In this document: one piece after another, positions 30,824 through 41,925 of the stretch
Position numbering within the stretch: position 1 is the first letter of the stretch
How the letters are laid out: each line of letters opens with the position of its first letter
Source of the DNA: Mastigamoeba balamuthi
Lineage: Eukaryota; Evosea; Mastigamoebida; Mastigamoebidae
Length of the DNA stretch: 64,000 nt
Assembly: GCA_902651635.1 (NCBI GenBank)
Contig: CACRSC010000078.1
Span: 1 to 64,000, forward strand
Direction of reading: 5' to 3'
The notes under the pieces: model-generated
Databases searched by the model: none
Seen by the model: the letters and a program-made list of their open reading frames with translations, nothing else
Told to the model about the DNA's origin: nothing
Translations under genes and position numbers: made by a program

Positions 30824-32213
30824 ATGGGCGACACTTGTGTGCTCGTCAGCCCGGCCAAGGACCCCATCCCCGTCGAGATGCCGCTCACGGACGTAGATAG
30901 GGCGGTGTTCTTTACAACGCGCCGCGGCACGAAGCAGTGGCGGCGCGCCTTCCCCGTCACTGATCTTCGCGAGGTTATCGTCTCCCCCCGTTTTTGCTTG
31001 ATAAGTGAACGCGGCACCTGGACTGACACTGTGGACGTCCGTCTAACACCGAGCGCATGCGCTCAGCAGATCTCCTTCAACGGCATGTTCCTGGTTGCGG
31101 CAAGCGACCCTGAGGAGGAGAAGGCGCTGTTCTCTGAGCGGGACAAGTACGCGGGGCTGCTCAACTGCGCCTGCGGCATCGCTGCCAGGGGGCGGCACTG
31201 CGACATCGTGGAGTACTCAACCTGGACTCCGCTCACACCACCGGTTCGCGGCACCTGGACCTGCTCAGGCCGCTGACTCCCTGCTGGCCACGTCGCAGAT
31301 CGAGGGGTTCGGGTCTGTGTACGTGGGAGCCAGGCACGCGCTGAGCTGGGAGGCGCAGCCGAGCCTCACGTGGTCGCTGACTGCCCGCTTCGACGACGGC
31401 CCAGAGCTGGTCAGATACGGAGACCTTGAGGTCCTCCACTTCCGCTACCCCAGGGAGCTCACAGACGCCCGCGCCGACCTCCTCCCCGACACGGCCGAGC
31501 CCACGCCGCTGTTGGGGTATCACCCCGACCTCCTCTTCCTCAAGGTGGCCTTCGTTGCTCCCGTGGCGAGAGCGACTCGTTCGTCTGACCGCCACCACCG
31601 CTGCGCACAGGTGCCCCCTGGAAAGGACCGCGGCAACGGGGCGTTCTTCGTGCCGAACCCCTGCCTGGCGGTCGGGGACATGGTGGACGTCCTCGAGTAC
31701 GTGCCCCGTCCCACCGTCAGCGAGGCCATCTCCGTCGTGGGCGCCGAGGACACGGAGGACTCGCAAGTCGGCATCGGCGACGAGGAGAGGCTCGCCGCAG
31801 CTGACCTGGTCGCACAGTGGTCTGACGCCATGTCGTTCCACAGGCGCTCTGTGGCACCAGGAACAGTCAACTTCCTCAACGACCGCTTCGTGGCCTACAC
31901 GGTGTCGGCTGTGCCCGGGAGCTCCGGCAGCCGCGGGGGCCGCCTCGGGCGCCCCCAGGAGATCGGGTTCGTGCACCTGCGAGGCAGGGACGGGCGCAAC
32001 CACAACCTGGGGATGCGCGTCACGCACCCAGCCTTTGCTTTCGTCTACATCAGAAACGTGCTGCCCCTGGTGACCCGCGTGGCTCTCAGCACCTCTCAGG
32101 CCGAATCGATCCACGAGTTCATCCGAGACCAGAGCGCTCTTGTCGCCAAGTACCACCTCGAGGCCGCTGTGAACTCGTTCCGCTCAGCCCACCCAGAGCC
32201 ACACCGCACCTGA
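30824..32213 (+). CDS. Family 2, intact copy; unknown 428-residue protein
   Basis: Three exons close in phase 0: 30824-31243, 31299-31562 and 31611-32213 (introns 55 and 48 nt, both with CTGAC branch-like sites). The protein starts MGDTCVLVSPAKDP. It has no clear TM segment or signal peptide. Recognisable internal blocks, conserved in the two truncated copies, are AQQISFNGMFLVAA and LLNCACGIAARGRHCD. The C-terminal half includes RNHNLGMRVTHPAF and RVALSTSQAESIHEF. I do not recognise any domain. Being the only complete copy in a set of rearranged ones, it may be the functional source gene. Confidence 0.65.
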
Positions 32214-34271
32214 GCTTTGCAGTCTCGCTCTCTGGAGACAGTACACAGTACCCGCCGTGATCACTTCTCGAGGAGACGGGTCTCCGCTGTGCTGCTCTCG
32301 CTCCTGCTCCCTCCCGACTGTGTCCATCTGCATCGTGTCGTCCAACAGTAGCTCCAGGAGTTCCTCTTAGTGCGGATTGGCAAAAACCCGGACGTTAGGT
32401 TGAATTGGGGTAGCCTCAAGGGATGAACACGGGGGCTCCCGCTGGCCCACTCTGGCCTGCTATCCGGGAAGCTTCTCCGCAGGTGCCTGTTTGCCCACAC
32501 GAACTTCGGACCCTGACAACAGTTCACATGTGTTGTATAAAAACTGTCTAAAGCGACGTCGCCCCGTGCAGATAATGAAAGATCAATTGTTTGTCTGCAC
32601 ACCAACGAGCAGCAGGAGAAGCAGATGATCTGCTGTCGGTATATGCAATTTCTGTGTCACTCAAATTGTGCCTCTTTGAGGTGTTTTTCTGATTCTTCAT
32701 TCGAAAACCCCTTTCTCTCGCAAATAATCAAGAATAATTGCTAAGAAAACGTGGGAAATGTGGAATTCAAAGTGAGAAATGCTTCCTTGAGTTATCTGCC
32801 GTGGTATATTTGTGCTTTTAACCATTCGGAAAAATTAGAGTGAAACCTTTTTTTCATATGCACTTTAGAACTAATGTTATCACGGGCATGAACGTATGGC
32901 ATTTCAAATTATTTGTATAGATATGGCTGTAATTACTTCCCCTTACATGACATCTTCACTTCTGATGCATTAAGGCGATACTGTGCCTGCAATGCTATCC
33001 ATTGATGGAATTGTTGAGTGTGCCATGCTTGAATGGGTTAATAGTCTGCAGGTTGAACCAAACTATGCAATTGTCTACAGCATTCATGGAATGAGTGGTG
33101 TTTAGGAATGATACTAAGCTCTGTAAAGAAGGACTGGGATAACAAGGAATCTAAATGCCTGGTGATTGGAAGAGCCCTTTGTGTAGCTCTAATAAGAACA
33201 TTAAGACAGCAAACAAACAGACATTGAACATCAATAGAAGTGTTGTAGTTGTCAATGTGAACTTGAGAACATCTGCTTCGTACTTGTCATTGTTCAGACT
33301 GGTTGACTCAGGGTCTGATGAAGAAGGCCTTGACAATATCCCATAGAGGCCTGAAGCACATGTAGGTGAATGCTAGTTCAGTTTATGGGCTCTATCTATC
33401 ATTCATCTATTGTTATCTGAAAGTTGGTAAATAATAACTGGATTTTACGAAGGTTTATACACAATCATCAGTATGAAGTAATGGTGCACACAAACTGCAG
33501 GAAACCCAGCTCTAGATCACGCTCTTCTTGCACCATTTTCCCCAAGTGCAGCTTGTGTGAGAAGTTTGAACCCCTGATCAAAAATACTCAGGAGATATCT
33601 CTGATAGATACTGTGGCTCCATTGTGCGGTTCTTTGGGTAGATAAACGTGAGAAGGTAATATCAAGGATATTTTATGCTGAGTGATGACTATACCCCAGA
33701 ACACAGCTGGACCAGAGGCAGAGTGAAGTGGAGCCAGAGGAGAGGCTGTGTAAAGGATCAGAGTCATCATTCAACATGCAATGTCCTTGATGAAGCCCAC
33801 TCACACCACGTTTATGCAATCACATCATTTTTGCTTCATTATGATCACCAGCCAGCAACTGGTAACACATCATTCATTTTCAGTGAAAGATAATAATGGG
33901 GTGCAGATATTAAATGTTAAGAAATAGATAAAAGCCACAGAACAAGATGAAAGACTGTAATCATTTTAAAGAAAAAACCTATCCATATCAATTATATGAC
34001 CCTATATGCATAAACTGGTGTTCACAGTTAAGCGAAAATGACGTTTATGCAATCAGACATATTACCACTGTGTACAGTCTTTTGACCTGAAGAATAGAAA
34101 AGAACCTTTTCCTAGTATCACACTTTTGTGAGTTTATTGACTATCTCTCAGCCCTTAGACAGTGACAGACAAAACAGGAGATTCAGATGGCTGAGATATC
34201 TACAAGATATTTTCCCGCTCTATCTCTCGCTAGATTTTGCAACCGTGCGTTGAACACGTGTTTTGACGAGT
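32214..34271. other. AT-rich intergenic region
   Basis: Two kb with no supportable gene. From 32640 to 34200 the composition is clearly AT-rich, unlike the genes on either side. Around 33310-33360 there is an AAGGCCT...AGGCCT dyad that could be a relic of a mobile element, but nothing else supports that. Confidence 0.45.
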
Positions 34272-36281
34272 ATGGCGCTGCTCCGGCAAGACCGCGCGCT
34301 GCGCCTGACTGCGCTGCTGTTCGTCTGCGGCGTGGCCTACGCGCTGCTGGGCCTGCCCCGCGCCGCGCGCAACACGTACGTGAGCGAGAACGCGCTGCTG
34401 CCCGGCAGCGCGTGGGTGCACTACAGCGACGCCGACGCCCGCGCGGCCTCTGCGCTCTCCGCCGACCTCCGCGCCAACGCCTCGGCCCCCGTCGACTGGG
34501 CCCTCGCCGCCATGCCCCGCGCGGGCCTCGCCGCCGTCGGCGCGTGGCGGTGGCCCCCCGCCTGCGACCCGCGGGCCGCGTGGCCCCCGACGGCCGCCTC
34601 GTGCGCCGCCCGCGCGGCTGTGGGCCTCGTGCGCTCGGCCCGCGGCGACGGCAAGGAGGCCGTGGCGCTCGCCGTGCGCTTCGACCCCGCGGACCCCTGG
34701 GCCTCGAGCGACGCCGCCGGGGCCGCGCTGTCGCTGGCCTCGCTGCTCGCGCGCCAGCGCTGGCTCGCCAAGGACGTCGTCGTCGCGCTGCTCGAGGGCA
34801 GCGACGCGGCCGTCCCGCTCTGGCTCGCCGACCCCCGCGCGCCCGGCAGCCCCGCGGGCGCCTCGGCGCTGCAGGAGGCCCTCGTGCTGCGGCTCTCGCG
34901 CGCCGGCGGGGCCCCCGGGGCGTCGCGCCTGGCGGTGCTGGTCGACGGGGCCAACGGGCAGCTGCCCAACCTCGACCTCCTCAACAGCGTCGCACGCGTC
35001 GCCGCCCGCGAGGGCGTCCCCGAGTCGCAGCTCGCGCTCACGCGGGCCGCGCGCCCCTGCTCCGAGGCCGCGGGCCGCGTCGCCGCGTGGGCCGCCCGGG
35101 CAGACGCGCTGCTGCGCGAGGCGCTGGCGGGTGCTGGCGTGGGCCAGGGGCTCGGGCCGCTGGACGTTGGGAGGCTCGAGACGATGCTGGGGTTCGTCGA
35201 GAGGCAGGCCAGGGGGCTGCCCTCGGGCGACCACGCGCACTTCAACAGGCGCCGCGTCGACTCGGTGACGCTGGACCTCGTGGCCGCTGACCCCTGGCAC
35301 AGCCACCCGGGCGTCGTCACCTACGGCAGGTGCGCGGCCAGCGCCCCCCGCGGATGAAGATTCCTGGATCTTGGAATCCACCACGCGAATCTTCTTCTGC
35401 CTCCCCCTCTCTTGCGTGCGCTCAAGCACGGCTCGCTGTGTCTGGGCCCGTGCAGGATCGTGGTGGGGACCATCAGGTGCCTGAGCAACGTGGTCGAGAG
35501 GCTGCACCAGTCGTACTTCTTCTACCTGCTGTTCGGCCCGACAAAGTTCCTCTCGATCGGCGAGTACACGGTCGCCCTCGGCCTCATCGTCAGCCCGCTG
35601 GCGGCGGTCCTCGTCGTCCCCGTGCTCAGCGGCGAGCGCGTGGGCCTCAGCGCCCGCGGCATCCTGCAGTCGCTGCTCGACGTGATCTTCCCCTACATCT
35701 GCGCAGGCATTTCCTACGCCACGTCATTCTACGTCTTCCCCATGGGCCTCTTCCCCCAGTGGGCCGTCGCCTCGGTCTCTGCCGCCCTGCTCTGCTCGCT
35801 GGCCGCCTCCGGGGCCACGGGGTCGCCCCCGGACGCCCGCGCCCTGCGCCTCTTCGTCTCGGCGCCGCTGGCCGTGTTCCTGACGACGTGCTCTGTCGTC
35901 AACTTCTCGTTCGCCCTGCTGGCCGCCGTCTTGAGCGTCCCGCTCGTCGTCCTGCTCACCCCGCCCGTCCCGCCGCTGCCCGAGGACCCCAGGACGCCGC
36001 TCAAGCCCCCCGTGGCCGTCGAGGCCCCCCGCGAGCGCCTGGGGGCCCGCGCGAGGCTCGGCGTGCTGGCCCGCCTGCTCTGCGCCGTCGCCGCGTCGCC
36101 TGCGGTGCTGCTGCCCTGGGCCGCCTCGCAGGCCGGGTCGACGGCGGGCGAGGCCGTGGCCCAGGCCTTCAGGGAGCACGCCGAGTACGGCACGGCAGCG
36201 TTCCCGTTCCTGGTGCTGCTGTACGCGCCCATCAGCCACTGCTGCATCGTCTCGCTCGCCAAGACGCTCCTCTCCAGCTGA
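34272..36281 (+). CDS. GPAA1: GPI transamidase component GAA1
   Basis: Two exons close in phase: 34272-35329 and 35456-36281 (627 residues; intron 126 nt, donor GTGCGC). The start MALLRQDRALRLTALLFVCG gives the N-terminal TM of the family. The luminal peptidase-like domain includes FDPADPWASSDAAGAALSL and LVDGANGQLPNLDLLN. The splice creates YGRIVVGTIRCLS followed by ERLHQSYFFYLLFGP, a hallmark of GAA1/GPAA1, and then several TM segments to the C-terminus. The protein sits in the ER membrane and helps the GPI transamidase attach anchors to proteins. The presence of a putative GPI-anchored protein at 58-60 kb fits. Confidence 0.92.
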
Positions 36282-36560
36282 CGCCCCGCCACAGGCAACG
36301 CAAAGGCAACAATAGCAGCCATGGCCTCGTGCCACACAACGTGCACACTCGCCTCCTGTCTCTTTGCCTCTTGGTGTGCTTACCTAGAGAACCAACCAGA
36401 ACATTTTACAAGCCACTCCTGTATCGTCTCGCTCGCCAAGACACTCCTCTCCAGCTGACGCCCCGCCACAGGCAACACAACGGCAACAATAGCAGCCATG
36501 GCCCCGTGCCACACAATGTGCACGCTCGTCTCCTGTCTCTGTGCCTCTTGGCTGTGCTTT
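36246..36560 (+). repeat. Tandem duplication of the GAA1 3' end
   Basis: The last codons and 3' flank of GAA1 (from ATCGTCTCGCTCGCC at 36246) are repeated in the same orientation from 36423, a period of 177 bp, with scattered differences. Only the first copy is joined to the gene. Confidence 0.85.
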
Positions 36561-36849
36561 CCCGAACCATACAGTTCATTTACAGTGCCGGGGTATCCCC
36601 TAGATAACCCCTCCCCAGATCCTGGTATAACCCACAACAGCAGTGGCAACAAGGCACAGAGGCCAGCCGTTCGGAGCACACCTCACAAGGACCAGTCCCA
36701 CCCACCTCGCATGGCAAGGCCACAGCGCACGCAGCACGCAGGTGGGGGGCTCAGGAGAGAGGTCTCTGGTGTTGCGGGCACTATTTGGGGGGTGGAAGGA
36801 AACGAGTCAATCGCCAGCTCAAGCCGTGCCCTCTCCCTTGGCCCACTCC

Positions 36850-37283
36850 TCACTTGAGGTCCTCGTCGTCAAAGTCGTCCCCGAACTCTGTGAGGCCGAC
36901 ACCACGCGTGTGGCCAGAGGGTCAGGTCAGCACAAAACTAGCAGAGCAGAAGGGGCAGAGATGGAGAGAGAGAGAGAGACAGAGCAACGGCGCAACTGTT
37001 GAAGAAATCGCTGTGGGCGAGCTTGAGCTCCGGCATCATGCCCGGGCCCATCCCGCGCATGTCCATGTACTGCTCGTACATCATCCTGGTCGAGGGAGGA
37101 GGGGCACCACGACAGACATCAGGTCTCTCCGGTTTTCCGTGGGGGCGAATTTCCCCAAATTATGAATTAAATCGGTCGGCGGAGGGGCTGGGGCGCTGCG
37201 GACGCCTGGTCGTCGTCGTCGTAGGCGCCCATGGGGTCGTCGGCGAAGAGCTGCTGGCGCGGGAAGCGTCCGGCTGCGCTCAT
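36850..37283 (-). CDS. CSN9: CSN9/CSNAP-like small COP9 signalosome subunit
   Basis: Three exons close in phase: 37283-37204, 37085-36997 and 36887-36850 (introns 118 and 109 nt), giving 68 residues. The protein starts MSAAGRFPRQQLFADDPMG, followed by DDDD and MMYEQYMDMRGMG. It ends HSDFFNKFGDDFDDEDLK, closely resembling the C-terminus of human CSNAP (HADFFNDFE...DDDD), the part that docks into the signalosome. Length is close to the 57-residue human protein. The DNA upstream to about 37709 is open and Gln/Ser-rich, so a longer N-terminus is possible, but the family argues for the short form. Confidence 0.7.
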
Positions 37284-40200
37284 GGTGCGGGTCTTCTTGA
37301 GGGGCCTGCTGGCTGCGCCGGGGGCCCTGCGCGCGCTGCTTCTCTGCTGCTGCGGCGGCTGCGGCTGCTGCTGCTGCTCGTCCGACGAGGCCGAGGGCGA
37401 GGGGTTCTGGCGCTGGTTGCTGGAGGGGTCCTCGGGCTGCTGGCTCTCCAGTGGGGCCTCTGCCTCGAGCTCTGATCGCGATATTTTTGTGTGGGGTGCC
37501 GGGGGGCCGCTGCGCCGCAAAGATCGCTGGCCCCGCAGATTCAGGCACGCGAAAATATCGGGGGGTCGTGGCAACACCCAAATCAACTGTGGCGCCCCGG
37601 GCCTGATTCTCGGGTGCAACGTAGGGCTCGGCGTGATTGAGTAAAGGGGGGATTCTGTTGTATCGAGCCCTCGTGAGTACTTTGCAATAAAGGTCATCAA
37701 TGACGTCATCGATGATGCATTGGCGTATCCGTCAATGTGTTTTTCCGATTACCATGCAAAATGAATGGTCTTTGTTATTTGTTTACTGTTAACACTGAAG
37801 ATCTCAGTGATGATTCCCTTGATGAGGTTTGCAAGCTCGTGATAGTACACCAGCTCAGCTTGCGCTTCTTGAAGGGTTGTGGTTGGTACTTGCTCTTGAC
37901 ATTGATGCATTCAAGGTTGACATTAACTATCTCTTCAGCCAGGCAGGTATTGACCTAGAGCCTGAGGTAATGCTGCATCACTTCATCTCAACATCTATCA
38001 TAGGAAAAAGATGTCACTGTTGAGGCTCTTCTGATGTGAGACAAAGCTGTGTCATCAGCATAAGGAAACTGGGTGTTGTGGATGATGTTATTAACAATGA
38101 GCTTAATCAGAAGGCACAGTCATCAGAGCATGCTTATCATGCCCCAAATTGCAATGCAACCACCCTGGTCCGCTGGACTGCTATCTGAACAGATATTCGT
38201 GAGAGTTGTATCATGTCCATAGACAAGATGAGGCTCACCTTAATGACTCCCTTGTACTTCTCGGCTGTGTACAGTAACTTGAACGTGATCAGCTTCTTAC
38301 ACTGTAATAGCTCAAACTTACTCAGTGATTTCCTGAAGTAATATACTAAGGAGCAAATTCGTGACAGTGAAGAGTTTTGCACATTTAGAATCTGTAAGCA
38401 CTTGCAAATTGGCATGATGAAAGCTGAAGACAAATGATTTTACATTGTATTTTGAGTTGTATAAGAGTATCTGTAGTGATACTGACTTTGAAATTGTACA
38501 TATTATATTTATTTATACACTCAGTTATTACAGAATCTAAATAGGGTCTGAAAAGTGCTTTTACACAATAAACAGATCAAAAATTGAAGTCTTATAAGTA
38601 ACAGAGGCACTGTAGTTCCAGTCAGTACAGTAGTGCTTTTTGGCAATTTATCTATTTTTGAAACAGGGACACTTCAAATTCATCTTGGAGGAGTCTTTGC
38701 TTCCAATCTGCCCCCATTCTGTGTCGTTCTCAGCTATTGCCCACTGTGGCTTCAGGGGGCGAATGCAAGTAATTCAGTGTTGTGTTTGCGATTTCCTTTG
38801 TGCTGCCTGGCACTCACAAAGCTGACAAAAAGACAGAACGAAAGAGTGTTTGAGTATGAGAAATAACTGATGCATGGCATCTTAGTATCCCAGCCAACTC
38901 CTGGGAGGAGTTGCTTGGTAGAACAATGGTAACATTGGTGCTGATGGGTGACTTCATGGCTCGTACTGTGTGTGTGTATTCCCTCTCCACACCAACCCCA
39001 ATCTCTCACCTCAATCTCGTCTTGACTATCCTCATTGTCACCAATCATGCGATGATGCATCTCCGTACTCGAAGGGCTCTTGGTGACTCTCAGCAACACC
39101 AATGGCAAGCTTTACCCCTCCCGCCATTTGCCAATCACAGCTTTTTCGTGCCCCTCTCACTGTGGCTTCTGACTGCGGTCCCTAGCGTTTCTGGCCTTCG
39201 GTTCTTCGGCAAGGGTCTCGTCTCCCCAGCACAGTTTAAGTGCGATGGCAGAGGTTTGCAAGGCAAACACGCTGTATTCGGCTCCGATACTGCCGCATCA
39301 GTGAACGCCGTCTGCGTTGCCGGCGACCTCAACTGGGACGCGGCAGTATACGACGGAGCATTTCGAACGTGGCGCGGTACCTGCGCGTAGCTGACTGAGT
39401 TCGATCCAGGGGTCGCAGGTCTGCGTCATCTTGTGGGCACCGTGGGGCCTGGACAGCCAGCGAGCTGACCTGCGCCGGCGGATAACGGTGTGGACGACCT
39501 CAGCAACAGATGGGCCACAGGTTTCAGGCGCTTGGAGCATCAGCAGCTGCCCCTCCTCGCTCTGTGCGTCCGCAGAGGGGCCCGGGGGCAGGCGCCGCTG
39601 GGCCGAGCGTCCACGCGCCGTCCGGGGCACCGGGGCCGCTGCTGGCGCGATGCCCACACCCTCTATCTGGTCCACAGCCGCCGCAGCGACCGCCCTGCTC
39701 CGGTGAACGTCGGAGCACAACCAACCAACTCGGGGTTTTCCTCGTGGTGCAGTTTTCGCGGTTTTCGCTTTTTCGTCGCTGCACAGGCGCCCGCATCGGA
39801 CTGGTCGCCGTTGGACTGGGCCGGCTGCAGGGCGAGGCCGGTTGTGGTGAGCACAGGCGAGGCAGATGAGCCGCGAGCCCAACAGATGCCCAGACGTTTT
39901 TCCATTGCCGACAGAAAACGCGGTGAAAAATCGGCCTGTTTTCAGATGCGAGCGGGCTGCGCGCAGCGGCCCGCGCCGCCAGGAGGCCCTGCTGGCCCTC
40001 AAACTGGGCGCCACGGCACGGCCTATGCATCGCATGTGTTCCTGATGCGTGGTGCACCCATTTTCCCTCGTGGTGTTTCCCCAATCTGCCCACACCCATT
40101 TTCCCCTCTTGGTTTTTCCCAAAAACCGTTGAAACCAAGAAACGAATAAAAGATGCCACAGCAATGGGCTTGACCCGTATCCGCGATCCTTGCAGAAACC

Positions 40201-40356
40201 ACTTTTATTTTGTGCACTAGTCTGAGAGGCGGTCCTCCTCCCCAGCCAGCCCAAGCCCGCACTAGCCACTCACTCCCACAAGCCCCAGCCTCGGCTCCAC
40301 CTCACGCAAGCAGCGAGCAGCGCGCAGCAAGAAGCACACAGCTAGATCAAGCAGCG
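37284..40356. other. Mostly AT-rich intergenic region with element debris
   Basis: No supported host gene. 37700-39100 is AT-rich and carries reverse-transcriptase-like debris (annotated separately). At 38930-38975 the plus strand reads LVLMGDFMARTV, reminiscent of a LINE endonuclease 'GDFNAR' site. From 39130 to 40150 the DNA is GC-rich; the plus frame ending at 39390 (GSDTAASVNAVCVAGDLNWD) and the long opposed frames at 39430-40270 look faintly coding but match nothing I know. An AATAAA-like site is at 40145. Confidence 0.4.
37990..38125 (-). mobile_element. LINE-like reverse transcriptase fragment
   Basis: The minus strand reads KLIVNNIIHNTQFPYADDTALSHIRR when scanned in one frame; the FPYADDTAL core is the catalytic motif of LINE-type reverse transcriptases. 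It soon meets stops. A short AT-rich fossil; its true ends are unknown. Confidence 0.55.
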
Positions 40357-41826
40357 ATGGCGGGAATCGTCACGCTCAAGAGCGGGCTCATGGAGCTGGG
40401 CATGCTCATGACGGGGGTCATCGACACGATCCTCGTCAAGGCCTCGGACAACAGCTACTCGCACGGCTGGGGCGGCGACGAGCACAAGTTCGAGCACCCC
40501 TACAGCCAGACGCTCTTCATGTTCTCAGGTAAGTCATCGAATTCGTGTATCAGATTGGTTGCACTCCAATTCTCACGCTTCGGTGTCGCGTTTCTTCGTT
40601 TCTCGCCAGCCGAGTCGCTGTGCATGTGGAGCTTCCTCATCACGAGGCGGATCCGGCAGAAGAGCAAGTCCGGGGAGAACGAGGAGCCGCCGAAGAAGAT
40701 CTGGGAGATATTCCCGCCCGTGCTGGCTGGCACCATGTTCCTCGACTTCCTCGCAACGAGCCTTTCGAGCATCGGCCTGCTCTACATCAAGGCCTCCGTG
40801 TGGCAAATGCTCCGCGGCTCCAACGTTATCTTCTCCTGCATCCTCACGGTTCGCAATTCTTCTGCCGTTGTGTAGAACGCATAAACTAAGTCATTTACGT
40901 GCATTGTTTCAGAGATTCCTGCTGAAGAAAAGGACTCTGCTCTACAAGTGGATCGCGGTGGTGATCACGATCGTGGGGCTGTTCCTCGTGGGGCTCTCGG
41001 GCATGCTTACATCAAGTAATGACTCGACCACCTCGGGGAGCTCCGAGGGCGAGAGCTCAACGTCGGCGTGGAAGACGGCGGTGGGAATCGTGCTGGTCAT
41101 CGTCGCCATGATGTGCGCCGCCACACAGTGGATCATCCAGGAGCTGCTGGTCCACAAGAACCACTACCACCCGCTGCAGGTCGCTGGCACCGAGGGCTGC
41201 TTCGGACTGATCCTCATGGTCTTCATCGTGCTGCCCATCACGTACTGCGTCCCCGGCAGCAACGTGCGCGTTTGGTCCTCCTGCCTGTCATGCACTCACG
41301 CCGCTCTCAGCCGAGCTCCATGAGGCACGGGTCGTACGACAACGTGATCGACTGCTTCCTGATGATGATCCACAACGTGCCGCTGACGTTCTTCATCCTC
41401 GTGTACATCTGCTCCGACGCCATGTTCAACTTCTTCGGTATCAGCATCTCCAAGTACCTCAGCGCCGTGCACCGCACGATCGTCGACGCGTGCCGCAGCA
41501 TCCTGGTGTGGATCTGGCAGCTCTTCGCATTCTACTGCATCAACGAGCGCTTCGGCGAGGAGTGGACCAAGTACTCTACGATCCAGGTCGCCGGCTTCGT
41601 GCTCCTGATCCTGGGCGCCGTCATCTACAACGGCATTCTCAGGCTTCCCCTGTTCAAGTACGAGGACGAGAAGGAGGGCAGCGAGACCGCCGAGACCGGG
41701 AGCCAGCTGGGTAAGATCGACGTTGGGAGCCCGAAGGGCAAGGATTGTACTAGTGTGGAGCTCAGTACCGCAATCGACGTCATGAAGCCCGTCCCCGACA
41801 AAACCGGTCTTGGCTCCTCTGTATAA
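40357..41826 (+). CDS. SLC35F6: SLC35F6-like membrane transporter
   Basis: Four exons close in phase: 40357-40528, 40610-40848, 40913-41263 and 41311-41826 (introns 81, 64 and 47 nt), giving 425 residues. The protein is a multi-pass member of the drug/metabolite-transporter fold. Typical blocks are LKSGLMELGMLMTGVIDTIL (TM1), LYIKASVWQMLRGSNVIFSC (the conserved EamA-like segment), WIIQELLVHKNHYHPLQVAG and VHRTIVDACRSILVWIWQL. The order and spacing match SLC35F6, a lysosomal/mitochondrial-associated protein of uncertain substrate. The C-terminal tail of about 55 residues is hydrophilic and charged. Confidence 0.85.
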
Positions 41827-41925
41827 AAGACCGATAGGATCGGACACCCGAGTTTAGGAACCATTGAAAATAGAATGATGGTGTTTCCCTTGTAATGTGC
41901 TTTGCTGGCCCAAGAGATGTCCCTG

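Noticed and set aside
33290-33370. AAGGCCT...AGGCCT dyad resembling the 3' hairpin of some LINEs
   Set aside because: Too short, with no reverse transcriptase next to it. Chance is a fair explanation in 2 kb of AT-rich DNA.
34187-36607. Long open frames on other strands and frames over GAA1, TPC, SPT2 and the MBOAT gene
   Set aside because: They are Arg/Ala/Pro-rich shadows caused by high GC at third positions. The frames listed carry conserved motifs; the shadows carry none.
39395-39435. Possible tRNA B-box (GAGTTCGATCC)
   Set aside because: No matching A-box or cloverleaf could be drawn upstream, so I report no tRNA gene.
39298-40269. Long opposed frames in the GC-rich stretch before the SLC35F6-like gene
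   Set aside because: Both strands are open over the same DNA, neither has a recognisable motif, and the sequence looks compositionally biased. I mention it only in the intergenic entry.
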